Positions 28,363 through 37,128 are shown, counted from the stretch's first letter. The stretch: 64,000 nt of DNA from Streptomyces scabiei 87.22 (GCF_000091305.1 NC_013929.1:8432001-8496000), one strand, 5' to 3'. The notes: generated by a model from the sequence alone, not told the origin. Numbers and translations are program-made.

Positions 28363-29037
28363 ATGCCGTCGTACGCCAACGAGGACGCGAGCGACTCCAG
28401 GAGACGGCGGGAACTGGACGGGCTGCTCGAACCCGCCACCACCGTCCTGCTCACCGTCGAGTGTCAGCGCGGGGTCGTCGGGCCGGACGGCGCGCTGCCC
28501 GAACTCGCCCGCGAGGCACGCTCGTCGGGGGCGCTCGCCAACGTGGCCAGGCTGGTCGACGCGGCCCACGGGAGCGGGGTGCAGGTCATGCACGCCGTCG
28601 CCGAACGGCGGCCCGACGGACGGGGGGCCAACCGCAACGCCCGCCTGTTCCGTGCGGCGGAACGGCTGCCCGTACGGCAGTTGACGGGCACCGAGGCCGT
28701 TCGGGTCGCCCCGCCCGTCGAGGTCGCCGAGGAGGACCTGGTCGTACGGCGGCTGCACGGGCTGTCGCCGCTGGCGGGCACCGACGTGGACGCGCTGCTG
28801 CGCAATCTGGGGTGCCGCACACTGATCGTCACCGGGGTCTCGGCCAACGTGGCCGTGCCGAACGCCGTGTTCGACGCGGTGAACCGCGGCTACCGCGTCG
28901 TCGTCCCCGGGGACGCCATCGCGGGGGTGCCTGCCGACTACACCCCCGCGATGATCCGCCACACCCTCGCACTGGTCGCCACGATCGCGACCACCGACGA
29001 GGTGCTGGCGTGCCTGACGAGGATCAGGCCAGCGTGA
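28363..29037 (+). CDS. Isochorismatase-fold protein lacking the catalytic cysteine
   Basis: 224 residues from the ATG at 28363 with AAGGGGA upstream. The isochorismatase/nicotinamidase fold is clear: 'TTVLLTVECQRGVVG', 'LVDAAHGSGVQVMHAV' and 'LIVTGVSANVAVPNAVFDAV'. However, the usual Asp of strand 1 is Glu33, and the catalytic Cys position in 'GVSANVAVPNA' is Ala164. It therefore cannot work as a cysteine hydrolase. It may act like the Cys-less PhzD-type vinyl-ether hydrolases, or bind without catalysis. Its end overlaps the convergent Rieske gene by 14 bases. Confidence 0.82.
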   Translation: MPSYANEDASDSRRRRELDGLLEPATTVLLTVECQRGVVGPDGALPELAREARSSGALANVARLVDAAHGSGVQVMHAVAERRPDGRGANRNARLFRAAERLPVRQLTGTEAVRVAPPVEVAEEDLVVRRLHGLSPLAGTDVDALLRNLGCRTLIVTGVSANVAVPNAVFDAVNRGYRVVVPGDAIAGVPADYTPAMIRHTLALVATIATTDEVLACLTRIRPA

Positions 29038-29524
29038 TCGAATCACCCGCGACACTGACCTTCTTGGCCGGCAGCGGCTTCGTGGCCGGGCCGCTCTTCA
29101 CACTGCCGTCGGCGATCGAGAAGTTGCTGTTGTGACAGGGGCAGTTGATCACGCCGTCGGCGATCGACTTCACGGCACATCCGCGGTGGGTGCAGGTGGC
29201 GGAGAACGCCTTGTACTGGCCGGCCTCCGGCTGGGTGATGACGACACCCTCGTCTTCGAAGATCTTGCCGCCGCCCTCGGGTATGTCCGAGGTCTTGGCG
29301 ATCGCCGTGCCGCCGGCGCCGCCGCTCGTGCTGCCGCCGTTCGCCTCCGCGGTCGAGTCGCCGCCCGCCCCCGCTCCGGCACCGGACGAGTTCGAGGTCG
29401 AGGTCGACGGGGCGTCCTCCGATCCGCACGCGGTCAGCGCGACGGCGAGTCCTGCCACGCCCGCCGCCGCCATGACGGTGCGACGGCCCGGGATCGAAGC
29501 GGGTGTGTTCGTTTCGCTGGTCAT
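29024..29524 (-). CDS. Rieske [2Fe-2S] lipoprotein, Tat-exported
   Basis: 166 residues from the ATG at 29524 with GGAGGAACC upstream. The N-terminus has a twin-arginine signal ('GRRTVMAAAGVAG') ending in the lipobox LTAC, so the protein should be exported folded and lipidated. A Ser/Gly/Ala linker follows, then a Rieske domain with the two cluster loops CTHRGC and CPCHNSNF. It is probably an extracytoplasmic electron carrier; no partner oxidase or reductase gene is adjacent. Confidence 0.9.
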   Translation of the reverse strand: MTSETNTPASIPGRRTVMAAAGVAGLAVALTACGSEDAPSTSTSNSSGAGAGAGGDSTAEANGGSTSGGAGGTAIAKTSDIPEGGGKIFEDEGVVITQPEAGQYKAFSATCTHRGCAVKSIADGVINCPCHNSNFSIADGSVKSGPATKPLPAKKVSVAGDSITLA

Positions 29525-29725
29525 GCCGGAGGTTCCTCCCGAGATGGCTCTGCACGGTCGCCCATGGGTACGTCGGGGCTGTGCTCGAACGTTCAGACAG
29601 GGTGCACATCCTGACCTGTCCGAGGTCATGCCGACGTCAAAAGCAGCTGTCCGGAAGCTGTCGATCCGGTCCGGCGGCGGACGGGTCGCCTCCGGGTGCC
29701 CGCGGCACGCCGGTAGCCTGGGGCG

Positions 29726-30481
29726 ATGCTCAAGGAAGTCAGCGTGACCCGGTACATCACGCCGTTGCGGGAAGGCGGTTCGCTGCCGGGGCTCGTCGAG
29801 GCCGACGACCGCGGCACGTACGTCCTGAAGTTCACCGGCGCGGGGCAGGGCCGCAAGACGCTGGTGGCGGAGGTCGTCTGCGGCGAGCTGGCCCGGCGGC
29901 TCGGTCTGCGCGTGCCCGGCCTGGTCACCCTCGACCTCGATCCCGTCCTCGGCCTCGGCGAGCCGGACGAGCAGGTGCAGGAGCTGATCAAGTCCAGCGG
30001 CGGCACCAACCTGGGCATGGACTTCCTGGCCCGCGCGATCGGCTTCGACCCGCTCGCCTTCGCGGTGAGCCCCGAGGAGGCCGGGCGGGTCGTCTGGTTC
30101 GACGCGCTGATCAACAACGTCGACCGATCCTGGCGCAACCCCAACCTGCTGATCCGGAACGGCGAGCTGTGGCTCATCGACCACGGCGCCACCATGATCT
30201 GGCACCACCACTGGCCCGGCGCCCGCGCCTCCGCGGCCAAGCCGTACGCCGCCGCCGACCATGCCCTGGCGCGCTTCGCCCCCGATGTCGCCGTGGCCGC
30301 CGCCGAGCTCGCGCCTCTCGTCACCGAGGACCTGCTCGCCGAGGTGACCGCCCGGATCCCGGACGTCTGGCTGACCGGCGAACCCGGCTTCGCGACCGCG
30401 GACGCGCTGCGGCGGGCGTACGCCGAACCGCTGCTCGCCCGCGCCGCCGACATCCACGAACGCATCGAGGGGATCACGTGA
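29726..30481 (+). CDS. HipA family kinase-like protein
   Basis: 251 residues. This is the short HipA-type kinase fold without the N-terminal HipA domain: 'ADDRGTYVLKFTGAGQGRKT' carries the ATP-binding lysine region. 'DALINNVDRSWRNPNLLI' carries the catalytic Asp (D133) and metal-binding Asn, and 'WLIDHGATMIWHHHW' the second metal Asp. HipA kinases phosphorylate tRNA synthetases in E. coli; the target here is unknown. It overlaps a DUF3037 gene by four bases, and this pair recurs in actinobacteria. Confidence 0.87.
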   Translation: MLKEVSVTRYITPLREGGSLPGLVEADDRGTYVLKFTGAGQGRKTLVAEVVCGELARRLGLRVPGLVTLDLDPVLGLGEPDEQVQELIKSSGGTNLGMDFLARAIGFDPLAFAVSPEEAGRVVWFDALINNVDRSWRNPNLLIRNGELWLIDHGATMIWHHHWPGARASAAKPYAAADHALARFAPDVAVAAAELAPLVTEDLLAEVTARIPDVWLTGEPGFATADALRRAYAEPLLARAADIHERIEGIT

Positions 30482-30888
30482 GCGACCGCTTCCTGAGCAC
30501 CGGGGCGACCGGGCAGGACGTCTACGAGTACGCGCTGCTGCGGGTGGTGCCCAGGATCGAGCGCGGGGAGTGCTTCAACGCGGGCGTCCTCGTCTACAGC
30601 CGCTCCCGGGCCCTGGTGGCCGCCCGTACGCATCTGGACGAGGCCAAGCTCCTCGCCCTGGACCCCGGGGCGGACGTGGGGGGCGTACGGGCCGCGCTGC
30701 GCGCCGTCGAGGGCGTGTGCGCCGGCGGGGACGCGGCCGGGCAGGCCGCGGGGGACGACGCCGGACGGCGGTTCCGGTGGCTGGTCGCGCCCCGCTCCAC
30801 GGTCGTCCGGGCGGGGCCCGTGCACACGGGGCTCACCGCGGATCCGGCGGCGGAGGCCGAGCGGCTGCTCGCCCTGCTGGTGAAGTGA
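30478..30888 (+). CDS. DUF3037 protein coupled to the HipA-like kinase
   Basis: 136 residues beginning at the GTG that overlaps the kinase stop (GTGA). 'YEYALLRVVPRIERGECFNA' followed by 'GVLVYSRSRALVAART', and 'RFRWLVAPRSTVVRAGPVHT', define DUF3037. No enzymatic motif is known. Strict coupling with a HipA-like kinase suggests a partner or modulator, possibly forming a toxin-antitoxin-like or signalling pair. Confidence 0.85.
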   Translation: MSDRFLSTGATGQDVYEYALLRVVPRIERGECFNAGVLVYSRSRALVAARTHLDEAKLLALDPGADVGGVRAALRAVEGVCAGGDAAGQAAGDDAGRRFRWLVAPRSTVVRAGPVHTGLTADPAAEAERLLALLVK

Positions 30889-30951
30889 CGGGCGCGCGGC
30901 GCGTCGACGGGCCCGGTCGGGGCCGAGTAAGGGATCACACCTGGTGGAACG

Positions 30952-30980
30952 TTGACACCGGGTGCCAGGACTTCTAGCGT
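30952..30980 (+). promoter_or_regulatory. Strong predicted promoter of the two-SDR operon
   Basis: TTGACA (30952-30957), 17 bases, TAGCGT (30975-30980): a close match to the Streptomyces HrdB consensus, about 85 bases upstream of the first start codon. Confidence 0.7.
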
Positions 30981-30996
30981 CACGTGTGCTGAAGGT

Positions 30997-31010
30997 ACTA
31001 AGCGGTCGCT
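30997..31010. promoter_or_regulatory. Candidate TetR-type operator downstream of the promoter
   Basis: AGCG-GT-CGCT (31001-31010), preceded by ACTA, is a small palindrome about 20 bases after the -10 box. Sites of this shape occur before fatty acid catabolism genes in streptomycetes, which would fit control of SDR genes by a lipid-responsive TetR regulator encoded elsewhere. Confidence 0.4.
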
Positions 31011-31064
31011 CATTCATCGGGGCGTGCCGCAGGAGCCGCACCCCAAGGGCGAGGAGAACCAGCA

Positions 31065-31826
31065 ATGTCCACCACTGAGCAGCGTGTCGCCGTGGTCACC
31101 GGTGGCGCGCGCGGCATCGGTGCCGCGACCGCCGTACGACTGGCCGGCGAGGGCCGTGCCGTCGCGGTGATCGACCTCGACGAGGCCGCGTGCAAGGACA
31201 CCGTCGAGAAGATCACGGCCGCCGGCGGCAAGGCGCTCGCGGTCGGCTGCGACGTCTCCGACGAGGCCCAGGTCGAGGCCGCCGTCACCCGGATCGCCGA
31301 GGAGCTGGGCGCCCCGACCATCCTGGTGAACAACGCGGGCGTGCTCCGCGACAACCTGCTGTTCAAGATGGGCGCGTCCGACTGGGACACGGTCATGAAC
31401 GTGCATCTGCGGGGCGCCTTCCTGATGGCCAAGGCCGTCCAGAAGTACATGGTCGAGGCCAAGTTCGGCCGGATCGTCAACCTGTCCTCGTCGTCCGCGC
31501 TCGGCAACCGGGGCCAGGCCAACTACTCCGCCGCCAAGGCCGGTCTCCAGGGCTTCACCAAGACCCTCGCCATCGAACTCGGCAAGTTCGGCGTCACCGC
31601 CAACGCCGTGGCGCCCGGCTTCATCGTCACCGACATGACCGCCGCCACCGCCGCCCGCGTCGGCATGGGCTTCGAGGACTTCCAGGCGGCCGCCGCCACC
31701 CAGATCCCCGTCCAGCGCGTGGGCCGCCCCGAGGACATCGCCGGCGCCATCGCCTACTTCACCGGCGAGGACGCCGGGTTCGTCTCCGGCCAGGTGCTGT
31801 ACGTGGCCGGCGGACCGCTCAACTAG
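31065..31826 (+). CDS. FabG-like 3-oxoacyl-ACP/CoA reductase
   Basis: 253 residues. The complete SDR set is present: 'VTGGARGIGAATAVRLAGEG', 'NNAGVLRDNLLFKMG', catalytic 'SSSSALGNRGQANYSAAKAG' (Ser, Tyr, Lys) and 'GRPEDIAGAIAYFTGEDAGF'. The FabG-like pattern suggests an NADPH-dependent 3-oxoacyl reductase. It starts an operon with another SDR 12 bases downstream, under a strong promoter. Because fatty acid synthesis genes are elsewhere, a role in acyl-CoA or steroid-like catabolism is more likely than housekeeping fabG. Confidence 0.88.
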   Translation: MSTTEQRVAVVTGGARGIGAATAVRLAGEGRAVAVIDLDEAACKDTVEKITAAGGKALAVGCDVSDEAQVEAAVTRIAEELGAPTILVNNAGVLRDNLLFKMGASDWDTVMNVHLRGAFLMAKAVQKYMVEAKFGRIVNLSSSSALGNRGQANYSAAKAGLQGFTKTLAIELGKFGVTANAVAPGFIVTDMTAATAARVGMGFEDFQAAAATQIPVQRVGRPEDIAGAIAYFTGEDAGFVSGQVLYVAGGPLN

Positions 31827-31838
31827 GGGAACGGGAAC

Positions 31839-32606
31839 ATGACTTCGGTGCAACTCCCCGAACTCTCGGGCAAGGTCGCCCTCATCACCGGCGCCAGCCG
31901 CGGCATCGGCCACGGCATCGCCGAGGCCCTCGTCGCGCGCGGCGACCGGGTCTGCATCACCGGCCGCGACGAGGACTCGCTCAAGAAGGCCGTCGAGCAG
32001 CTCGGCGCCGACCGGGTCATCGGTGTCGCCGGCAAGGCCCACGACGAGGCCCACCAGGCACGCGCCGTAGAACGCACGATGGACGCCTTCGGCCGCATCG
32101 ACTTCCTGGTCAACAACGCCGGCACGAACCCGGTCTTCGGGCCGATCGCCGACCTCGACCTCGACGTCGCCCGCAAGGTGTTCGAGACGAACGTCGTCTC
32201 GGCCCTCGGCTTCGCCCAGCGGACCTGGCACGCCTGGCAGAAGGAGAACGGCGGCGCGATCGTCAACATCGCCTCCGTCGCCGGGGTCTCCGCGTCGCCG
32301 TTCATCGGCGCCTACGGCATCAGCAAGGCCGCCATGATCAACCTGACCCTGCAGCTGGCGCACGAGTACGCGCCCGGGGTCCGGGTCAACGCGATCGCGC
32401 CCGCCGTGGTGAAGACCAAGTTCGCGCAGGCCCTCTACGAGGGCCGGGAGGCCGAGGCCGCCGCGGCCTACCCGCTCGCCCGGCTCGGCGTGCCCTCCGA
32501 CATCGGGGGCGCCGCGGCCTTCCTCACCTCGGAGCAGTCCGACTGGATCACCGGCCAGACGCTCGTGGTCGACGGCGGCATCTTCCTCAACGCGGGGGTC
32601 GCCTGA
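31839..32606 (+). CDS. SDR family oxidoreductase, second gene of the operon
   Basis: 255 residues, with 'LITGASRGIGHGIAEALVAR', 'NNAGTNPVFGPIADLD', catalytic 'NIASVAGVSASPFIGAYGIS' and 'RLGVPSDIGGAAAFLTSEQS'. The active-site Ser-Tyr-Lys triad is intact. Spacing of 12 bases with AGGGGAACGGG in the gap shows co-transcription with the upstream FabG-like gene. The pair may carry out successive steps on related hydroxyacyl substrates. Confidence 0.88.
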   Translation: MTSVQLPELSGKVALITGASRGIGHGIAEALVARGDRVCITGRDEDSLKKAVEQLGADRVIGVAGKAHDEAHQARAVERTMDAFGRIDFLVNNAGTNPVFGPIADLDLDVARKVFETNVVSALGFAQRTWHAWQKENGGAIVNIASVAGVSASPFIGAYGISKAAMINLTLQLAHEYAPGVRVNAIAPAVVKTKFAQALYEGREAEAAAAYPLARLGVPSDIGGAAAFLTSEQSDWITGQTLVVDGGIFLNAGVA

Positions 32607-32788
32607 CAGAGTACGGCGGGCGCCGGTGCATGCTTCACCGAACATCTCCGGCGCCCGTCCGCACCCCTCACCGGGGCTCGACAACGCCGTCACTCGCGGA
32701 CTGATCAAGGGCTTCGTCGGCCGAGCGGGAGCAGCTCGCGGGGCCTGCGGTATCGTTCGCCCACTCTTGGTACGGCATTTCGAGGAGC

Positions 32789-34375
32789 ATGCGCGTGTTC
32801 AACCGGAACCGATACTTGCCGCCACTCGCGGTGATCGCGTCCATATCCATGGTGACCGGATGTGGTGTGTTCTCCTCGGACGCCCCCGACGACGCGGACC
32901 CCATCGTGGTGGGCACCACCAGCGCCCCGAGCACCCTGGACCCGGCCGCGGCCTGGGACAGCTCCTGGGAGCTGATGCGCAACGTCTTCCAACCCCTGCT
33001 CGGCTACGCGCCCGGCGGCTCCGACCCCGAGCCCGACGCCGCCGAGAGCTGCGAGTTCACGGACAGCACCAGCACGGTGTACAGCTGCACGCTGCGCGAG
33101 GGCCTGAAGTTCTCCAACGGCCACACGCTGGACGCGCAGGCGGTCAAGTACTCGTTCGACCGGATCAAGAAGATCAACGTCAACGGCGGTCCCGCGGGTC
33201 TGCTGACCACCCTCTCCCGCGTGCAGACGAAGGGCGACCGCGAGGTCGTCTTCCACCTCAGCCAGCCCGACGCGACCTTCCCGCTGGTGCTCACCACGCC
33301 CGCCATGTCGATCGTGGACCCCGCGGACTATCCCGCGGACAAGCTCCGCGAGGGCACCGAGATCACCGGCTCCGGGCCCTACGACCTCGACTCCTACGAC
33401 GAGGGCAAGAAGGCCGAGCTGGTCGGCAACGAGAACTACAAGGGCCTCGCCGACCGCAAGAACTCCGCCGTCACCATCGAGTACTTCGGGCAGTCGGACC
33501 AGATGGTCAAGGCCCTCAAGGACAAGAAGATCTCGGTCATCTACCGGGGTCTGGGCGCCGCGGACATCGTGGACATCCAGACCCACCACGACGACGAGAA
33601 CCTCCAGATCGTGGAGAGCCCCACCACCGAGATCAGCTACCTGGTGTTCAACCCCAAGGACCCCTGGGCGAAGAACCCCGCGGTCCGCAAGGCGATCGCC
33701 CAAGTCCTCGACCGGCCGGCGCTCGCCCACAACATCTACAAGGACACCGTCGAGCCGCTCTACTCCATGATCCCCAGGGGTCTGGTGGGTCACACGACCG
33801 GCTTCTTCGACGACTACGGCAACCCCAGCGCGACCAAGGCGAAGTCCATCCTGACCGAGGCGGGCATCACCGAAACGGTTCCTCTCACGCTCTGGTACAC
33901 CTCGGACCGGTACGGCTCCCAGACCAAGCCGGCCTTCGAGGAGCTGAAGCGGCAGCTGGAGGCGTCCGGCCTGTTCTCGGTCACGCTCAAGAGCCGTCCC
34001 TGGAAGACCTACTCGGAGGGCTACCAGAAGGGCGAGTACCCCATCTTCGGGCGTGGCTGGAACCCCGACTTCAACGACGCCGACAACTTCATCGCCCCGT
34101 TCGTGGGCGAGCAGAACGCGCTCGGCACCCCGTACAAGACCCCGGAGATCACCGACAAGCTGCTTCCCGAGTCGCGCGCCGAGAGCGACCGCGGGGCCGT
34201 CTCCGAGGAGTTCGAGGAGGCCCAGCAGATCCTCGTGGACGACGCCCGTCTGATCCCGCTCTGGCAGGGCAAGGCGTACACGGCCGCGAACGAGGAGATC
34301 GCTGGACTGGAGAACGTCATCGACCCCGCGACGATGATGACCATGTGGCAGCTCTCCTGGAAGACCAGCTGGTAA
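32789..34375 (+). CDS. ABC transporter substrate-binding lipoprotein (peptide/nickel family)
   Basis: 528 residues. The signal peptide ends in the lipobox VTGC, so the mature protein is a lipoprotein. The family 5 solute-binding fold is shown by 'STLDPAAAWDSSWELMRNVF' near the N-terminus, 'CTLREGLKFSNGHTLDAQAV' and 'NPAVRKAIAQVLDRPALAHN'. It would bind peptides or similar ligands. The permease and ATPase genes are not adjacent, so it works with components encoded elsewhere. GAGGAG lies just before the ATG. Confidence 0.9.
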   Translation: MRVFNRNRYLPPLAVIASISMVTGCGVFSSDAPDDADPIVVGTTSAPSTLDPAAAWDSSWELMRNVFQPLLGYAPGGSDPEPDAAESCEFTDSTSTVYSCTLREGLKFSNGHTLDAQAVKYSFDRIKKINVNGGPAGLLTTLSRVQTKGDREVVFHLSQPDATFPLVLTTPAMSIVDPADYPADKLREGTEITGSGPYDLDSYDEGKKAELVGNENYKGLADRKNSAVTIEYFGQSDQMVKALKDKKISVIYRGLGAADIVDIQTHHDDENLQIVESPTTEISYLVFNPKDPWAKNPAVRKAIAQVLDRPALAHNIYKDTVEPLYSMIPRGLVGHTTGFFDDYGNPSATKAKSILTEAGITETVPLTLWYTSDRYGSQTKPAFEELKRQLEASGLFSVTLKSRPWKTYSEGYQKGEYPIFGRGWNPDFNDADNFIAPFVGEQNALGTPYKTPEITDKLLPESRAESDRGAVSEEFEEAQQILVDDARLIPLWQGKAYTAANEEIAGLENVIDPATMMTMWQLSWKTSW

Positions 34376-34386
34376 TTCCGGGTGCG

Positions 34387-34409
34387 GGCGCCCGTTGTCA
34401 GTGGGCGCC
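34387..34409 (+). terminator. Weak hairpin after the binding-protein gene
   Basis: GGCGCCC (34387-34393) and GGGCGCC (34403-34409) with a nine-base loop, 11 bases after the stop. No T-run. Confidence 0.45.
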
Positions 34410-34507
34410 TGTAGGTTCTGTGCTCTGACGGCGGCCGCGCCTCGCGCGGCTGCCCATGGCCGCGTGCTCCGCGGCCGTGAAGTGAGCGCACACCGGAGGA
34501 AGTTGAC

Positions 34508-35191
34508 GTGACCGACATCGCCATGCTGCCCGAGTCCTGGCGCGGGGTCCTGGGGGACGAGCTGCAGCAGCCCTACTTCAAGGAACTCACCGAGTTCGTC
34601 GAGGAGGAGCGTGCCAAGGGTCCCGTCCACCCTCCCCGTGAGCAGGTCTTCGCCGCACTCGACGCCACGCCGTACGAGAGCGTGAAGGTCCTCGTCCTCG
34701 GCCAGGACCCGTACCACGGCGAGGGCCAGGGCCACGGCCTGTGCTTCTCGGTGCGGCCGGGGGTGAAGACCCCGCCCTCCCTGCGCAACATCTACAAGGA
34801 GATGCAGGCCGAACTGGGCACCCCGATCCCGGACAACGGTTATCTGATGCCGTGGGCCCAGCAGGGCGTGCTGCTGCTCAATGCGGTCCTCACGGTCCGC
34901 TCCGGCGAGGCCAACTCGCACAAGGGCAAGGGCTGGGAGAAGTTCACCGACGCCGTGATCCGCGCGGTCGCCGACCGGCCCGACCCGGCCGTCTTCGTGC
35001 TGTGGGGCAATTACGCGCAGAAGAAGCTCCCGCTGATCGACGAGGAGCGCCACATCGTGGTGAAGGGCGCGCACCCCTCGCCGCTGTCGGCCAAGAAGTT
35101 CTTCGGCTCCCAGCCGTTCACGCAGATCAACGAGGCCGTCGCCCGGCAGGGCCACGAGCCGATCGACTGGACGATCCCCAACCTCGGCTGA
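34508..35191 (+). CDS. ung: Uracil-DNA glycosylase (family 1)
   Basis: 227 residues from a GTG start. The family 1 motif GQDPYHGEGQGHG carries the catalytic Asp (D67), and 'AHPSPLSAKKFFG' carries the conserved His of the DNA-intercalating loop. It removes uracil from DNA as the first step of base-excision repair. Streptomycetes often have two such genes; the other would be elsewhere. Confidence 0.96.
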   Translation: MTDIAMLPESWRGVLGDELQQPYFKELTEFVEEERAKGPVHPPREQVFAALDATPYESVKVLVLGQDPYHGEGQGHGLCFSVRPGVKTPPSLRNIYKEMQAELGTPIPDNGYLMPWAQQGVLLLNAVLTVRSGEANSHKGKGWEKFTDAVIRAVADRPDPAVFVLWGNYAQKKLPLIDEERHIVVKGAHPSPLSAKKFFGSQPFTQINEAVARQGHEPIDWTIPNLG

Positions 35192-35352
35192 CGCGTGGTT
35201 CGTCCGCGCTCCACCGCGTGCCGGCCCGTCCGCCGTACGGCCGCCGGGGCGCCCGCGCGGCCGTACGGGGCCGCCTGCCCGGGAATGCCGGTACCTGCCG
35301 TTAGCGTCGGGAGGGACAGGCGGACCAGGGGGCGACGAGTGCGGAGGACGCG

Positions 35353-35931
35353 GTGGAGCGACAGGAGCAGGTGGCACCGGACGCCCTGATGACCCGGATC
35401 GGGCAGGCGGTCATGCTGCACCACGGGGGTGACCGCGAGGAGGCCCGGCACCGCCTGCTGCAGCTGTGGGCGGAGATCGGCGAGGACGGCACCCCGCTCC
35501 ACCGCTGCACGCTGGCGCACTACATGGCCGACACCCAGGACGATCCGGACACCGAGCTGGCCTGGGACCTGCGGGCGTTGTCGGCCGCCGACGAGCTGTC
35601 CGGCGGCCGGCGCGCCGGGCACGCCACGGACCGGCCCGCGGTCCGCCTCGCGGACCGCCCCGGGGGCCGTGCCGAGGAGTGCCCGGACGAGCTGGCGGTG
35701 CGTGCCTTCTATCCCTCGCTCCACCTCAGCCTCGCCGCCGACTACGCCAAGCTGGGCCGCCCCGCCGCGGCCCGCAGCCATCTGCGGCTGGCCCGGGCCG
35801 CGCTGGCCGTGCTGGACGACGGTGTGCACGGCGACGGCATCCGCACCGCGCTGGGCCGCCTGGAGGCCCGGCTCGACGAGGCGGGCCCCGGCGGAGGGGA
35901 CGTGCCGGGGCCGCCGAGACAGCGGCCCTAG
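35353..35931 (+). CDS. Tetratricopeptide-like helical protein
   Basis: 192 residues from a GTG start. Helical repeats resembling TPR are visible: 'MLHHGGDREEARHRLLQLWA', 'CTLAHYMADTQDDPDTELAW' and 'SLAADYAKLGRPAAARSHLR'. There are no membrane segments. The family is conserved in streptomycetes but its function is unknown; a scaffold role is typical of TPR proteins. Convergent with the next gene. Confidence 0.75.
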   Translation: MERQEQVAPDALMTRIGQAVMLHHGGDREEARHRLLQLWAEIGEDGTPLHRCTLAHYMADTQDDPDTELAWDLRALSAADELSGGRRAGHATDRPAVRLADRPGGRAEECPDELAVRAFYPSLHLSLAADYAKLGRPAAARSHLRLARAALAVLDDGVHGDGIRTALGRLEARLDEAGPGGGDVPGPPRQRP

Positions 35932-35958
35932 GCTCGCGTGAGAGCGGAGGGGCGCGGA

Positions 35959-36471
35959 TCAGCGCCCGTAGACGTCCCTGCAGATGGCCGCCTGCGGGGT
36001 GTCCCTGCCCCAGCCGCCGTACTTGTGGCCGAGCGCGCACACGTCGGAGTTCCCGGGCGGCCGGGCCGGAAGGTTCTCGGGGAGGGGCGGGACGTCGAGG
36101 CGCGGCCGGGACCCGGGGGGCGGGCCGTACCGCTCGGGAGGAGCCTGGCGCTTCCCGCGTGGCGGCGGCGCGGGAGCGGGTGCGGCGGGCCGGGGGTCGG
36201 TGGAGGCGGTGGCCGGCGCGGCGGGCCCGGGCGTGGTGGGGGCGCTCGGGGCGGGGTTCCTCGGCGGGCCGATCAGCTCCAGCGCCTCCCGCGCCGGCGC
36301 CTGCACGATCGCTGTGCCGCCGGTACCGTCCGGGCGGGGCTCGGACGGCAGGGACGGAACGGGCGACGCCTGCGGCGGGGGCGGCCGGTGCGTGGTCACG
36401 CAGCCGCTGAGGGCCGAGACGGCCACGGTGACCAGGAGCGTTGCGGTTGCGGTGGTGGTCGGTCGATGCAC
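35959..36471 (-). CDS. Proline-rich putative lipoprotein
   Basis: 170 residues from the GTG at 36471. A signal peptide ('TTTATATLLVTVAVSALSGC') ends in the lipobox LSGC. A long Pro/Ala/Thr-rich linker of about 90 residues follows. The end is a short conserved cap, 'CALGHKYGGWGRDTPQAAIC', with two cysteines that may pair. It is likely surface-anchored. The upstream frame stays open to 36534, but only this start gives a good signal peptide. Function unknown. Confidence 0.7.
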   Translation of the reverse strand: MHRPTTTATATLLVTVAVSALSGCVTTHRPPPPQASPVPSLPSEPRPDGTGGTAIVQAPAREALELIGPPRNPAPSAPTTPGPAAPATASTDPRPAAPAPAPPPRGKRQAPPERYGPPPGSRPRLDVPPLPENLPARPPGNSDVCALGHKYGGWGRDTPQAAICRDVYGR

Positions 36472-36615
36472 GCGCGCAACTCTGCTGCGTCCGGGCGACT
36501 TTGGGGAGGGTACGGGCGGATGATGCCCCCACACGGGTGACGCCGGGGACCGTGGGCGACGCCGGGGCCGTGGGCGATGCGGGGGCAGGTCCGTTCGGTG
36601 GACGCCGGTTCCGTC

Positions 36616-37128
36616 TCAGTAGCCGGTGGTTCCGTCGAGGCGCTCCCGGAGCAGGTCGGCGTGGCCGTTGTGGCGGGCGTACTCCTCGATCATGTGGGTG
36701 TAGATCCAGCGCAGGCTGGGTGCCTCGCCCGTCCGCCGGTGCACGGCCCTGGCGACGTCGGCCGGGGCGAACCCCTCCGCGTTGCGCCGGGCGGCCGCGA
36801 TCTCCCGCTGCCAGGTGCCGTACGCCTCCTCCCAGGTGTCCGCCTCCGTCAGATGGAACTCCCCGTCCGGGTCCTCCTCGCTGAAGTAGATCGGCCCCCG
36901 GTCGTCGTCCACGAGCACCTTGCGGAACCAGATGCGCTCGACCTCCGCCATGTGCCGGACGAGCCCCAGCAGGGACAGCTCCGAGGGCGGCACCGCAGCG
37001 GTCCGCAACCGGGCGTCGTCCAGGCCCGCGCACTTGATCGCCAGTGTCTCGCGGTGGTAGTCGAGCCAGCCTTCGAGCATGGTCCGTTCGTCGGCGGTCA
37101 GGGAGGGTTCAGTGCGCTCGGTGGTCAT
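36616..37128 (-). CDS. DinB superfamily protein (DUF664)
   Basis: 170 residues from the ATG at 37128; the frame is open further upstream, but similarity begins here. The four-helix DinB fold has metal-binding histidines: 'LEGWLDYHRETLAIKCAGLD' (first His), 'LLGLVRHMAEVERIWFRKVL' and 'WIYTHMIEEYARHNGHADLL'. The family includes mycothiol- and bacillithiol-dependent enzymes, so a thiol-transfer role is plausible, but no substrate is implied. It is divergent from the Gfo/Idh gene. Confidence 0.87.
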   Translation of the reverse strand: MTTERTEPSLTADERTMLEGWLDYHRETLAIKCAGLDDARLRTAAVPPSELSLLGLVRHMAEVERIWFRKVLVDDDRGPIYFSEEDPDGEFHLTEADTWEEAYGTWQREIAAARRNAEGFAPADVARAVHRRTGEAPSLRWIYTHMIEEYARHNGHADLLRERLDGTTGY

